A stretch of 64,000 bases of DNA, taken from an uncultured Pelagimonas sp. (GTDB lineage Bacteria; Pseudomonadota; Alphaproteobacteria; Rhodobacterales; Rhodobacteraceae). Of this stretch, positions 15,841-23,940 are shown piece after piece. Where the stretch lies: the NCBI GenBank assembly GCA_947497905.1, contig CANMIH010000002.1, forward strand, positions 124,001 through 188,000. The letters are read 5' to 3'. The position numbers and the translations under genes are program-made. Numbering within the stretch: the stretch's first letter is position 1; every line of letters starts with the position of its first letter. The notes under the pieces are model-generated. The model worked only from the letters and a program-made list of their open reading frames with translations, made no database searches and had not been told where the DNA came from.

Positions 15841-16899
15841 ATGCCACAGAGTTTCCACCCGCTCACCGTTGCGGACATTCGGTCTGAAATTGATGGATCC
15901 GCGACAAGCATAACCTTTTCGGTGCCACCGCATCTGGCTTCTGAATTCACCTGGCGGCCGGGGCAGCACCTGAGCCTGAAGTTACAGGTCAATGGTGAAG
16001 AGCAACGGCGCAGCTATACCATTTCAAATCCCCCCGGCGCGCCGCTGCGGATCACTGTGAAACGTGTGAAAAAGGGCTGTGTTTCAAACTTTGTCGCGGA
16101 CACATTGAAGGTGGGGGATCAGCTCGAAGTGATGGCTCCCAAAGGTCGGTTTGTGCTCGACCCACAGGCGCTTGGGCATCGCACGCATTACTTCTTTGCG
16201 GCGGGCAGCGGCATCACGCCAATCTTCTCGATGGTGAATGCGGTTTTGGCGGATGAGCCTTATGCCGTCGCGCATTTGGTCTACGGCAATGTCGAGGCGG
16301 GGGATATTCTGTTCGAGGCAGAATTGACTGAGCTTTTGGAGCGTTACGGCGATCGATTGACTGTGCGGCACGTGCTGTCTGCTCCCTCGATGTGGAGCTG
16401 GTTCACTCCCTGGCGCAAAGGTCGGGTTGATGCGGAGGCCATTCAAGCCGCCATTACGGAAACGCCACCCGTGGCACAGGATGTGCACTACTGGATTTGC
16501 GGTCCCGGCAGTATGAACCAAGATGTGCGGCAGGCGCTTAATGGGCTGGATGTCCCCAACTCTCGTATTCACAGCGAGAGCTTTGGGGGCGAAGGTGCGC
16601 AAGATACATCGGTGTCGGGTGTCGCAAGTCAGGTAACGGTGAAATTGTTGGGCCAGACACAGACTGTGGCTGTCGCCGCCGGTCAAACCCTGCTTGAAGC
16701 GATGCGTGCGTCCGGGCTTCGTCCACCATTCAGCTGTCAGTCAGGCGTCTGCGGGGCCTGTATTGCGAGAACGTCGCAAGGAAAAGTGCATATGCGGTCA
16801 CGAGTTGCATTGGAAGATGGCGACATCAGCAAGGGCTATGTTTTGACGTGCCAAAGCGTGCCGACGGCTGAGAAAATGACGCTGACGTTTGAGGCCTGA
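15841..16899 (+). CDS. Flavin/2Fe-2S oxidoreductase (reductase of the Rieske oxygenase)
   Basis: A 352-residue protein with an FNR-type module followed by a plant-type ferredoxin domain. The flavin site is RRSYTISNPP, the NAD(P) site shows FFAAGSGITPIFSM and CGPGSM, and the C-terminal [2Fe-2S] cluster is held by CQSGVCGAC and a distant LTCQS. This domain order is that of GbcB/phthalate-dioxygenase-type reductases that pass electrons from NAD(P)H to a Rieske oxygenase. A GGAG site sits upstream of the ATG at 15841. Its stop codon lies inside a GC-rich hairpin. Confidence 0.9.
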   Translation: MPQSFHPLTVADIRSEIDGSATSITFSVPPHLASEFTWRPGQHLSLKLQVNGEEQRRSYTISNPPGAPLRITVKRVKKGCVSNFVADTLKVGDQLEVMAPKGRFVLDPQALGHRTHYFFAAGSGITPIFSMVNAVLADEPYAVAHLVYGNVEAGDILFEAELTELLERYGDRLTVRHVLSAPSMWSWFTPWRKGRVDAEAIQAAITETPPVAQDVHYWICGPGSMNQDVRQALNGLDVPNSRIHSESFGGEGAQDTSVSGVASQVTVKLLGQTQTVAVAAGQTLLEAMRASGLRPPFSCQSGVCGACIARTSQGKVHMRSRVALEDGDISKGYVLTCQSVPTAEKMTLTFEA

Positions 16900-16911
16900 T
16901 GGGCCTCAAAC
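16887..16911 (+). terminator. Hairpin overlapping the reductase stop codon
   Basis: GTTTGAGGCC pairs perfectly with GGCCTCAAAC; the TGA stop (16897-16899) is in the loop. There is no T-run after it, so it may be a weak terminator or an RNA-stabilising 3' end for the Rieske operon. Confidence 0.5.
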
Positions 16912-17045
16912 AATCCTACCGTGAGCGAATTTATCAGCTCGATGCAATTTTTGGTTGTCTCTCGTTGTTGGTTAAAAAGGCAATGATCTTAGGTAGTTAG
17001 AAAGTTCCCCTAGCGTCAGAATTCCGTGAATTCTTTAGAGAAAGA

Positions 17046-17069
17046 TTAACGCAAGGTTAATTGACTTAA
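17046..17069. promoter_or_regulatory. CtrA box upstream of the exopolysaccharide sugar transferase gene
   Basis: TTAA-CGCAAGG-TTAA (17046-17060) is a perfect match to the CtrA consensus TTAA-N7-TTAA, followed by a further TTAA at 17066-17069. It lies 63 bases before the ATG at 17123. The surrounding 16912-17122 contains no other gene and is AT-richer than its neighbours, as expected for a promoter. Confidence 0.6.
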
Positions 17070-17122
17070 ACGGCGCTCCCTCCGATGCTGCACCGCGTTA
17101 TTTATGTATTTTGGTGCTAAGT

Positions 17123-17785
17123 ATGTTTGATTCTACCTATTGGAGCGGTGGTGACACGCGTGAGCTATTGCCGCCCAAAATTGAAAACTCATTCCAGCGC
17201 AATTCTTTCAATGTTCTGAAACGTGGCTTTGATATTTTTATGAGCCTCGCTCTGCTTCCGGCACTCGCATTATGCGCTGTGATCTTGCTTGTCCTTAACC
17301 CCTTTCACAACAAAGGCGGACTGATCTTTTCGCAGCAACGCATGGGACGTGGGTGCAAACCGTTTGTTGCGCTCAAGTTCCGGTCGATGCGCGCCGCGCC
17401 GGAAATTACACGCTCTGCGGACTGTGGTTTAGAGACAGATCGCATAACCAAGCTGGGAGCGTTCATTCGAAAGACGCGTATTGATGAGCTGCCACAAATT
17501 CTGAATGTGCTCAAAGGTGACATGAGCCTGATCGGGCCGCGTCCGGATTATTATGATCATGCGGTTCGATTTCTGGAGGAAGTGCCGGGGTATCGGGAAC
17601 GGCACATTGTCCGTCCTGGCATAAGTGGTTTGGCGCAGACCGAGCTTGGCTACATTGAAGGGGTCGAAGCCACAGGTCGGAAGGTACGTGCAGACCTGTA
17701 TTACATTGCCCATTCTAGCCTGCGGTTGGAATTGTGGATCTTCCTGCAAACACTCAAAGTAGTTGCCCGTCGCGGAGGGGCCTAA
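17123..17785 (+). CDS. Undecaprenyl-phosphate sugar-1-phosphate transferase (ExoY/WcaJ family)
   Basis: A 220-residue enzyme with one hydrophobic segment (about residues 36-60) and the conserved initiating-transferase domain: KFRSMR, KTRIDELPQ, LIGPRPDYY and RPGISGLAQ. It transfers the first sugar-phosphate to the lipid carrier at the inner membrane and so begins exopolysaccharide synthesis. The short form lacks the five-helix N-terminus of WcaJ. The start is uncertain: ATG 17123 is used; a TTG at 17111 adds 4 residues. It faces a Wza-like export gene across a shared terminator. Confidence 0.88.
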   Translation: MFDSTYWSGGDTRELLPPKIENSFQRNSFNVLKRGFDIFMSLALLPALALCAVILLVLNPFHNKGGLIFSQQRMGRGCKPFVALKFRSMRAAPEITRSADCGLETDRITKLGAFIRKTRIDELPQILNVLKGDMSLIGPRPDYYDHAVRFLEEVPGYRERHIVRPGISGLAQTELGYIEGVEATGRKVRADLYYIAHSSLRLELWIFLQTLKVVARRGGA

Positions 17786-17817
17786 CGCCCCAGCTGCGAT
17801 CTTTCCAAGCACGGAAG

Positions 17818-17850
17818 AGAAGGGCTGGCATCCCAGATGCCAGCCCTTCT
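17818..17850. terminator. Bidirectional terminator between sugar transferase and export gene
   Basis: Perfect 15-bp arms AGAAGGGCTGGCATC and GATGCCAGCCCTTCT with a CCA loop lie between the convergent ends at 17785 and 17911. The T-run is short (GTTT on the plus side). Confidence 0.8.
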
Positions 17851-17910
17851 GTTTGAATAAATTTCTCTCGGTGTCGTGTAGCACCGGTCAGGCGCTACAC
17901 ATTTGCGATA

Positions 17911-19302
17911 CTATTTCCCGACTGACGACGTGGCTGTGTTCACCAGCACTGGGAAAAACTGCTGCAAGGCTCGGTTCCATTTTGTGATGGGTTGCTCTTC
18001 GATGAAGATCACATCGTTGGGGCGCATTTCCAATTTGGTTGCGACCACCAGATCCGCAGCATTTCTCGCATCTAAATGATAAGCGGTGATGGGGCCAGCT
18101 GGTTTTGCGTCTGACGTTTCACGCAGAACATAGATCTGGCTGGGGTCACCTGTTGTGATGTCATACCCCCCTTCCGAAAACAAAACATCTGCCAGGCTGG
18201 ATTGCTGTTCGAATGGCAGAGCGAACCGGTTTTGTTTGCTCACTTCGCCGGTCAGATAGACATAGTCACGCTTTTCAGCCCCGAGACTGGCGCGCAATTC
18301 AAACAAAGAGCGCCGTTCCGTGTATGCTGCACGCTGCAGTTGAATTTCGGTAGTAAGAGCCTCCAGTGCATCCGCTTTGAGCTTGCCGCGGAGCGAAATG
18401 ACGTCCAGCCGAGATTTGTAGAATTCAAACGCCCGATCGAGATCGTATGTCAGATCTACATAGATCGCATCGCCATCCCGCATCCGTTTGTTCTGTTGTT
18501 CGGGCTGCTTGAGATAAAGCTCGAGTGGGACCTCGTAGAGATTGCCGTCGCGATAGATGCGAATGGTCGCAAACTCTTTGTTTGGGGCATTTAACCCGCC
18601 GGCGGCGACCAGAGCTTCGGCCAAGGTCAATCCGTTTAGTGTGATGGGCACCAGTGCGGCGTTGTTTACGGCGCCTCCAATCACAACGCGCTGAGAGTTG
18701 AATTCAGCAACTTCGAGACTAAACGTTGGGTCGATTTGTTTGGAAATCATCAGCTTAAACAAGGCGTCTTCTGCCTGTTTAACGGTTAGCCCCGCGACAA
18801 CTATGGCCCCGACATCTGGAATAGAAATGGTGCCATCGTCCCGTACCGCATATCCTTGGCGTTGGTTCTGCGCCGCCAGAAGGCCCGATAGTTCAGCCAC
18901 CGAGTTGGTGACCTTTGGTGTCGCGAGCAAAACCACGTCGCCTACACCAATGCGGTAGGTTGGTTTGGGGATGTCCGGCAAGGGGCGTAATACCTGCGAC
19001 TCGCGAGACATATCCGGAAATTGTGGTGAGGCCGGCAGGGCCCCAAATCCAACGGCAGAACCGCCTGCCGGAGCTGCGTGAAAAAAGGCCGCTGGCAGAG
19101 CGCGAGGTTGGTATTTTAGTGTATTCGCCTGTTGAGCTGTACTGGCAGACAAAGGCACAACAGAAACAGGTGATCCATCTTCGCGTTCAGAAACGGATTG
19201 GCTGTTATAAGTGACACCACATCCAGCCGTTGAGCACATAACGGCAAATGCGAGCGGCCGGACCAAACGTACACTTGGCCGCAAAACAAATTTAGAAAAC
19301 AA
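17911..19302 (-). CDS. Polysaccharide export outer-membrane lipoprotein (Wza/KpsD family)
   Basis: About 463 residues. A signal sequence ends in STAGC (Cys28), as in lipidated Wza proteins. From about residue 100 there is a polysaccharide-export domain (PTYRIGVGDVVLLATPKV, GYAVRDDGTISIPDVG) followed by SLBB-type repeats (RVVIGGAVNNAALVPI; RDGNLYEVPLELYL) and a C-terminal part. It would form the outer-membrane exit channel for capsule or exopolysaccharide. The start is uncertain: TTG 19302 follows a GGGGGAA stretch closely, while the GTG at 19389 adds 29 residues and has no ribosome site. No tyrosine kinase/Wzc partner is in view. Confidence 0.85.
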   Translation of the reverse strand: MFSKFVLRPSVRLVRPLAFAVMCSTAGCGVTYNSQSVSEREDGSPVSVVPLSASTAQQANTLKYQPRALPAAFFHAAPAGGSAVGFGALPASPQFPDMSRESQVLRPLPDIPKPTYRIGVGDVVLLATPKVTNSVAELSGLLAAQNQRQGYAVRDDGTISIPDVGAIVVAGLTVKQAEDALFKLMISKQIDPTFSLEVAEFNSQRVVIGGAVNNAALVPITLNGLTLAEALVAAGGLNAPNKEFATIRIYRDGNLYEVPLELYLKQPEQQNKRMRDGDAIYVDLTYDLDRAFEFYKSRLDVISLRGKLKADALEALTTEIQLQRAAYTERRSLFELRASLGAEKRDYVYLTGEVSKQNRFALPFEQQSSLADVLFSEGGYDITTGDPSQIYVLRETSDAKPAGPITAYHLDARNAADLVVATKLEMRPNDVIFIEEQPITKWNRALQQFFPVLVNTATSSVGK

Positions 19303-19466
19303 AACTTCCCCCAAAACACAAACAACAGAAGGCAACAAACTAACAAATTGAGCAGTCTGACTGCTCCCGTGAATTTTATAGACCAACACATAGAAAATGC
19401 GAAACTATATAGCAAGAAATTGTGTTGGTGGGCGAGGGCGCCAATCCAACCGTGAAGCGGCAATGC

Positions 19467-20231
19467 CTATCGGCCGGTCCGGTTTGTCAGGAAGCTAACG
19501 GCATCGTTTTCAATGTGGGCTGCGGTTAATACACCCGTTGCATAGGCCCCTGTGTCGACGGCAATAGTGCCCTGCGTTGCAAGGCCGTGTTCCTGAATGA
19601 CATGTCCATACGCAACCCACTGACCATCTTGCCGATCCAACTTTAGAAAATCGGGATGCCCCCAAAGCAGAGTTTTCGCAGCCTGCTTGTCAATCGGAGC
19701 GGATGGGTCTGCCCCGGCATGGGTGACAGTGACATTTCCTGAGGTCCAGCTGAGAGGAAGCCGCTTGATCCAGTCGATCAACTCAGCGCCCATAGCGTAG
19801 GACAATTGTTGCGCCAGTTGGGACTGCGTGTCACCGGTTTGACGTCCTACGCCATAGCTGGCGAGGGTCTGAAGCCCCCCATGGCGCAACCAACGTGGGC
19901 CATATTGCTCGGGGTCAGACAGGAATTTCAGCAGCATGTCTTCGTGATTGCCCTTGAGGCAGATGAAGTGGCGCGGGAAATCGCTGTTGAGCTGAAACAG
20001 CCGCCTGAGCAGCGGAGCAACATCTTCACCCCGGTCGACATAGTCCCCAACACAGACAAGTTTGGGGGTCTCAGATTTAGCCTCGATCACCTCGATCAAG
20101 TCTTCAAACTCGGTCAAACAGCCATGAAGGTCACCAATGACGAAAAACGCCTCCTCAGGGGTAAGCGGCGCGTCAAAGGAATGTACTTCTGGCGAGGCTT
20201 TGCGCCCGAAGAGAGATTTGAAAAATTTCAT
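19467..20231 (-). CDS. PPP-family metallophosphatase (serine/threonine phosphatase-like)
   Basis: A 254-residue phosphatase with the three hallmark motifs: GDLHG, GDYVDRGE and GNHED, plus downstream HAG and YGHVIQEH. These residues bind the two metal ions. Bacterial members dephosphorylate phosphoproteins or dinucleoside polyphosphates. It lies 164 bases from the exopolysaccharide export gene on the same strand, so a link to polysaccharide control is possible but not shown. Confidence 0.87.
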   Translation of the reverse strand: MKFFKSLFGRKASPEVHSFDAPLTPEEAFFVIGDLHGCLTEFEDLIEVIEAKSETPKLVCVGDYVDRGEDVAPLLRRLFQLNSDFPRHFICLKGNHEDMLLKFLSDPEQYGPRWLRHGGLQTLASYGVGRQTGDTQSQLAQQLSYAMGAELIDWIKRLPLSWTSGNVTVTHAGADPSAPIDKQAAKTLLWGHPDFLKLDRQDGQWVAYGHVIQEHGLATQGTIAVDTGAYATGVLTAAHIENDAVSFLTNRTGR

Positions 20232-20457
20232 TTATCTGACCTAAAAGCAAGGCAGTGTGGATCGCGCCCGCACATGCATCTTCAGCTTTATAGTGATTCG
20301 CCCGGTGATGTACCGGGATAAAATTGGCGCATCCCATGTCGGAGAATGTGACCCGCGTGCCGGAGTGACAGATCCGAAGGTTGGACTTTTTGTCCTAACT
20401 GTCACCAGCGCGAATCATAACCTGCTAAGCACCTGCAAAAAGAGCCACTTGCCCTGT

Positions 20458-20475
20458 GTCACTGTGTGGTGTGAC
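20458..20475. promoter_or_regulatory. Possible operator upstream of tupB
   Basis: GTCAC-N8-GTGAC is the only clear dyad in the 282-base space (20232-20514) between the phosphatase gene and tupB. It lies 40 bases before the tupB ATG. I see no molybdenum-cofactor-type RNA structure here. Weak evidence. Confidence 0.25.
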
Positions 20476-20514
20476 TTGTCATACTGCGGCTTCAGAACGT
20501 TTGGGGGAACCTGC

Positions 20515-21219
20515 ATGACCGACCTGTGGGATGGCATATCCCGCGCCATCTGGATGGTGCTGTCGCTTGATGCCAATCTGCTTGAGATCACACTGCGCTC
20601 GCTGCAGGTGACGCTGACAGCCTTGGTGGTGGCCTCGGCCATTGCGCTGCCTCTGGCGGCCTTTCTGTCGGTGCGCCGGTTTCGTCTGCGCCGGTCCGTT
20701 ATTGCGCTCCTCAACGCGTTGATGGGGTTGCCTCCGGTTGTTGTCGGGCTTGTAGTCTATATTCTCTTGTCCCGGTCCGGGCCTTTGGGCGTGCTGGGCC
20801 TGCTGTTCACTCCGACGGCCATGGTGATCGCTCAGGTCATCATTATTGTCCCGCTGATTGCCAGCATCGCACATCAGTCCCTGCGTGATCTTTGGGCCGA
20901 ATATCATGATCTGTTGATCTCAATGAATGTCAGCCAATGGCAAAAGATCACCACCTTGTTGTGGGACGCACGCCGCGCATTACTGACCGCCGCGCTTGCC
21001 GGATTTGGGCGTGCCATTGGTGAGGTCGGAGCAATCATGATTGTTGGCGGCAATATCGACAATGCCACCCGCGTGCTGACCACGGCCATTGCTCTTGAGA
21101 CAGGCAAAGGAGACTTTGCTCTCGCGTTGGGGCTTGGGTTTGTCCTCATCGCTCTTGCGGTTCTGGTCAATCTGGCAATCCACTGGCTGGGCCGCACCGA
21201 ACGGGAGGGACGCTGGTGA
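20515..21219 (+). CDS. tupB: Tungstate ABC transporter, permease
   Basis: A 234-residue inner-membrane permease with about five helices and the ABC-permease cytoplasmic loop AGFGRAIGEVGAIMIVGGNIDNATRVLTT split around the EAA region; the GNI segment is typical of TupB. The ATG at 20515 follows GGGGGAA; an upstream in-frame extension to 20257 has no family similarity. It heads tupBCA, with GTGA and ATGA overlaps to the next genes. Tungstate would serve the nearby formate dehydrogenase. Confidence 0.9.
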   Translation: MTDLWDGISRAIWMVLSLDANLLEITLRSLQVTLTALVVASAIALPLAAFLSVRRFRLRRSVIALLNALMGLPPVVVGLVVYILLSRSGPLGVLGLLFTPTAMVIAQVIIIVPLIASIAHQSLRDLWAEYHDLLISMNVSQWQKITTLLWDARRALLTAALAGFGRAIGEVGAIMIVGGNIDNATRVLTTAIALETGKGDFALALGLGFVLIALAVLVNLAIHWLGRTEREGRW

Positions 21220-21929
21220 GTGATATGTTTCCTTTGACAGTCACCGGTGCAGAAACCCGACGTCGCGGCAAAATTCTTGTCGGGCCAGTGGATCTGACAC
21301 TGGCAGGGCAGGGCAGTTGTGTTGTCATTGGCCCAAACGGTGCTGGGAAAACCAGCTTGCTGCGTCTGTTGCACGGGGCCGCACGTCTGAGCACAGGGGA
21401 AATCACATGGGCCTGTGATGTCGAGCAGGCGCACCATGACCAAAGCTTTGTGTTTCAGCGCCCTGTGATGCTGCGGCGATCGGTTGAAGACAATCTCATG
21501 TATCCGCTGCGCATTCGCAAAGTTCCCAAAGCTGAGGCACGGGATCTTGCGCATCACTGGGCGGAGAAGGTTGGCCTTCGCGACATGCTCAAACGTCATG
21601 CCCCTGTGCTCTCCGGGGGCGAACAGCAAAAACTTGCCCTCGCACGGGCTCTGATCACACAGCCCAAGCTTGTCTTTCTGGATGAACCCTGTGCGGCACT
21701 GGATGGGCGGGCGACCCGAGAGATAGAAGAGATCTTAAATGCAGTCCGTGCCACCGGCACGCGGCTCATTATGACCACTCATAATATGGGGCAGGCGCGG
21801 CGCCTGGCCGATGAAGTGGTGTTCATGCGACAGGGGCGGGTGCATGAACATGCATCTGCGGAAACATTCTTTGATGCGCCAGCCTCAGAGCAGGCGCAGG
21901 CGTTCCTGAATGGAGATATTGTAGAATGA
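21216..21929 (+). CDS. tupC: Tungstate ABC transporter, ATP-binding protein
   Basis: A 237-residue ATPase with Walker A GPNGAGKTS, signature LSGGEQQK and Walker B LVFLDEPCAALD, and the switch His in TTHNMGQ. The start is a GTG overlapping the tupB stop. No C-terminal molybdate-binding (TOBE) domain is present, unlike ModC at 41430, which supports the TupC rather than ModC assignment. Confidence 0.9.
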   Translation: MSDMFPLTVTGAETRRRGKILVGPVDLTLAGQGSCVVIGPNGAGKTSLLRLLHGAARLSTGEITWACDVEQAHHDQSFVFQRPVMLRRSVEDNLMYPLRIRKVPKAEARDLAHHWAEKVGLRDMLKRHAPVLSGGEQQKLALARALITQPKLVFLDEPCAALDGRATREIEEILNAVRATGTRLIMTTHNMGQARRLADEVVFMRQGRVHEHASAETFFDAPASEQAQAFLNGDIVE

Positions 21930-22726
21930 AACGTTTGATGGCGATGATGAGTGCCATTGTTCTGGCAACAGCTGCGCAGGCCGGAGATGTGATGAAACTG
22001 GCGGTGACCACGTCGTTCCACAACTCGGGTCTTTCCGATGTTTTGCTACCAGAAATTCAAAAGGATCTCGGTCTTGAGGTACAGCTTCTGGTCGTAGGTA
22101 CAGGTCAGGCGCTGAAATTAGGGCAGGCCGGTGATGTGGATGCGATCCTGGTGCATTCGCGAAAGGCAGAGGACAAGTTCCTCGCAGAAGGGTTTGGAAC
22201 CCATCGCCGTGAAATAATGTACAATGATTTTGTGTTCATCGGGCCAGATAGCGATCCCGCGCAGATTTCTGAGGCGGATTCTGCCGTGGCTGCGCTGCAA
22301 AAGATCGAAGCTGCAAAAGCCCCGTTTGTGAGCCGTGGAGATGACAGCGGGACGCACAAAAAGGAGCTGGGTCTTTGGAGCGCGGCTGATCTGGACGCTG
22401 GTGAATTTGATGGCTGGTATCGTGCGGTTGGGGCAGGCATGGGGGCGGCATTGAACACCGCGTCCGGTATGAATGCCTACATCATTTCCGATCGGGCCAG
22501 CTGGCTGAACTTTGGCAACAAAGGCGATCTTGCGCTGCTTTATGCGGGTGATCCTGTGTTGTTCAATCAATACGCCTATCTGCCGGTCAACCCCGACCTC
22601 CACAGTCATGTGAAATCAGATCTTGTTGCAGATCTCGAAAGCTGGCTGGTGTCGGACAAGGCCAAGTCGCTCATTGATACCTATAAAATCAATGGCGAAA
22701 CCCTGTTTACGTTCAACGCGAAGTGA
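21926..22726 (+). CDS. tupA: Tungstate-binding periplasmic protein
   Basis: A 266-residue protein with a signal peptide cut near AQAG (about residue 19). The mature part has TupA hallmarks: TTSFHNSGLSDVLLP, GTGQALKLGQAGDVDAILVH, the R-x-x-YNDF-x-x-IGP segment and SRGDDSGTH. TupA proteins bind tungstate with very high affinity and are selective over molybdate. It closes the tupBCA operon, followed by a hairpin shared with the convergent minus-strand block. Confidence 0.92.
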   Translation: MKRLMAMMSAIVLATAAQAGDVMKLAVTTSFHNSGLSDVLLPEIQKDLGLEVQLLVVGTGQALKLGQAGDVDAILVHSRKAEDKFLAEGFGTHRREIMYNDFVFIGPDSDPAQISEADSAVAALQKIEAAKAPFVSRGDDSGTHKKELGLWSAADLDAGEFDGWYRAVGAGMGAALNTASGMNAYIISDRASWLNFGNKGDLALLYAGDPVLFNQYAYLPVNPDLHSHVKSDLVADLESWLVSDKAKSLIDTYKINGETLFTFNAK

Positions 22727-22732
22727 ACGACG

Positions 22733-22765
22733 GGCGCGCGCGGTGTTTAGGCGCGCGCCTTATTT
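22733..22765. terminator. Bidirectional terminator between tupA and the DUF6505 gene
   Basis: GGCGCGCGC (22733-22741) pairs with GCGCGCGCC (22751-22759) around a 9-base loop, between the convergent ends at 22726 and 22766. Confidence 0.65.
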
Positions 22766-23245
22766 CTAGTCGTCGAGATGGCCGTGAATGGCAAATTGCT
22801 CAAGATCGGCTTCAGCACTGTCAATCACACGAAACGATTCACGAACGCCCGCCTCGGATAGCTCACGCGCCACGGTCAACAGCGTATTGGGGTCGTGGTC
22901 GTCACAGAGCTCGACCATATGCCCCAGTTCTTCTTGTGCAACCGGGAGCGCAGCCTCAACAGAGGGTGCCCCATAGTATGTCACAAAGTGCTGCGCCAAA
23001 ATCTGGGTAAGCTCATCCATTTCAGTCTGGGTGATGTCGGTGACGGCGACAAAGGTCACACGTCCACCGGTTTCCAGCCCAAACCAACCATTGGCAAAGG
23101 CCTGCCGCGCTTTGCCGCTCAGGTCGCTTTCCGTCCAGTTTGAAAATTCGAACCCACCAGAGATGCACCACTCGCCGGTGCGGGCCGGGATGTGAAACAC
23201 CCGTTGATCTGACTCGTCAAAATGAATAGCGCGGGCAAGTTTCAT
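22766..23245 (-). CDS. DUF6505-like protein
   Basis: A 159-residue soluble protein that I associate with DUF6505, a family commonly next to the lipoate/biotin ligase-like gene in Rhodobacterales. It begins with KLARAIHFDESDQRVF and has no catalytic motif I can name. Its start overlaps the upstream ligase-like stop by 4 bases, so it is co-translated. Its function is unknown. Confidence 0.7.
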   Translation of the reverse strand: MKLARAIHFDESDQRVFHIPARTGEWCISGGFEFSNWTESDLSGKARQAFANGWFGLETGGRVTFVAVTDITQTEMDELTQILAQHFVTYYGAPSVEAALPVAQEELGHMVELCDDHDPNTLLTVARELSEAGVRESFRVIDSAEADLEQFAIHGHLDD

Positions 23246-23940
23246 GAGGCCTCCAAAAGAGTGGTCAGCGGGATCAGATGGGTGGTGTCATCGTCACGCA
23301 AAAGCATGCCGAAATCCTCGTCCACCCCAAGAAACGTGCCGTGTTTTCCGTTACGCTCTGCGGCTTCGCCCATCCCGTGGGATAAACCGCGCCACTCCGC
23401 GTGAAGCGGGCGCACGCCCTCGGTGTCCCAGCGGGTGATCCAGTTCAGCGTATGGCGGGCCCAGGCTTCAAGCAGCAAAGGCGCTTCCACATCGGCACAG
23501 CCTTCAGCAAAGAGCGAGGTTTTGTCAGGAGTATCACCGGGACGGTCATCTTCAGGCAGCAAGGGCAACATGAAGCCCACCACAAGCCAGTCCGGCACCG
23601 CTTTGGGATCAGTGCCCGAGGCCATCACACGGAACCCACCACAGGAGGCCCCATTGATCCTAAGACCGCCGCCCCATTCAAGATGAACCGCCACCTCAGG
23701 CGGGGCCAGAGCGCCCAGAGCATTCTGAAAACCAATGCCGCAGAGCGGCAGCATGGCCATAGCCTTTTCAAGCGGCACCTCCGGCGCAAAGACAAGAGCC
23801 GCGTCCAGCACAGTGCCATCCATGCGGTAGCAGATAAGGCCTGCATCGCAGCCCAACACCGCGCGCTGGCACGCGGTGTCAAAGGCGGATCCGTCACAGG
23901 CTTCACCAGACATCAAAGGTGGAAAGCGCAGCTCGCTCAT
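23242..23940 (-). CDS. Biotin/lipoate-protein-ligase-like protein (DUF4444 type)
   Basis: A 232-residue protein with a BPL/LplA/LipB-type catalytic fold: a GGGLRING segment resembling the lysine/lipoate binding loop, and a C-terminal part (GTFLGVDEDFGMLLRD) like the biotin-ligase C-terminal domain. It lacks the standard GRGRRG ligase motif, so ligase activity is doubtful. It overlaps the DUF6505-like gene downstream and the Mrp-family ATPase gene upstream by 4 bases each. Confidence 0.75.
   Translation of the reverse strand: MSELRFPPLMSGEACDGSAFDTACQRAVLGCDAGLICYRMDGTVLDAALVFAPEVPLEKAMAMLPLCGIGFQNALGALAPPEVAVHLEWGGGLRINGASCGGFRVMASGTDPKAVPDWLVVGFMLPLLPEDDRPGDTPDKTSLFAEGCADVEAPLLLEAWARHTLNWITRWDTEGVRPLHAEWRGLSHGMGEAAERNGKHGTFLGVDEDFGMLLRDDDTTHLIPLTTLLEAS

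Noticed and set aside
17019-17033. GAATTC-CGT-GAATTC as an operator
   Set aside because: Each half is itself a 6-bp palindrome and the spacer is odd; nothing else supports a function, and the CtrA box nearby is a better candidate.
18113-18128. Second parS-like match (CGTTTCACGCAGAACA)
   Set aside because: It has four mismatches to the consensus and lies inside the polysaccharide export gene.
20232-20514. A molybdenum/tungsten cofactor riboswitch before tupB
   Set aside because: No extended helical structure of that class could be found by eye; only one 5-bp dyad is present.
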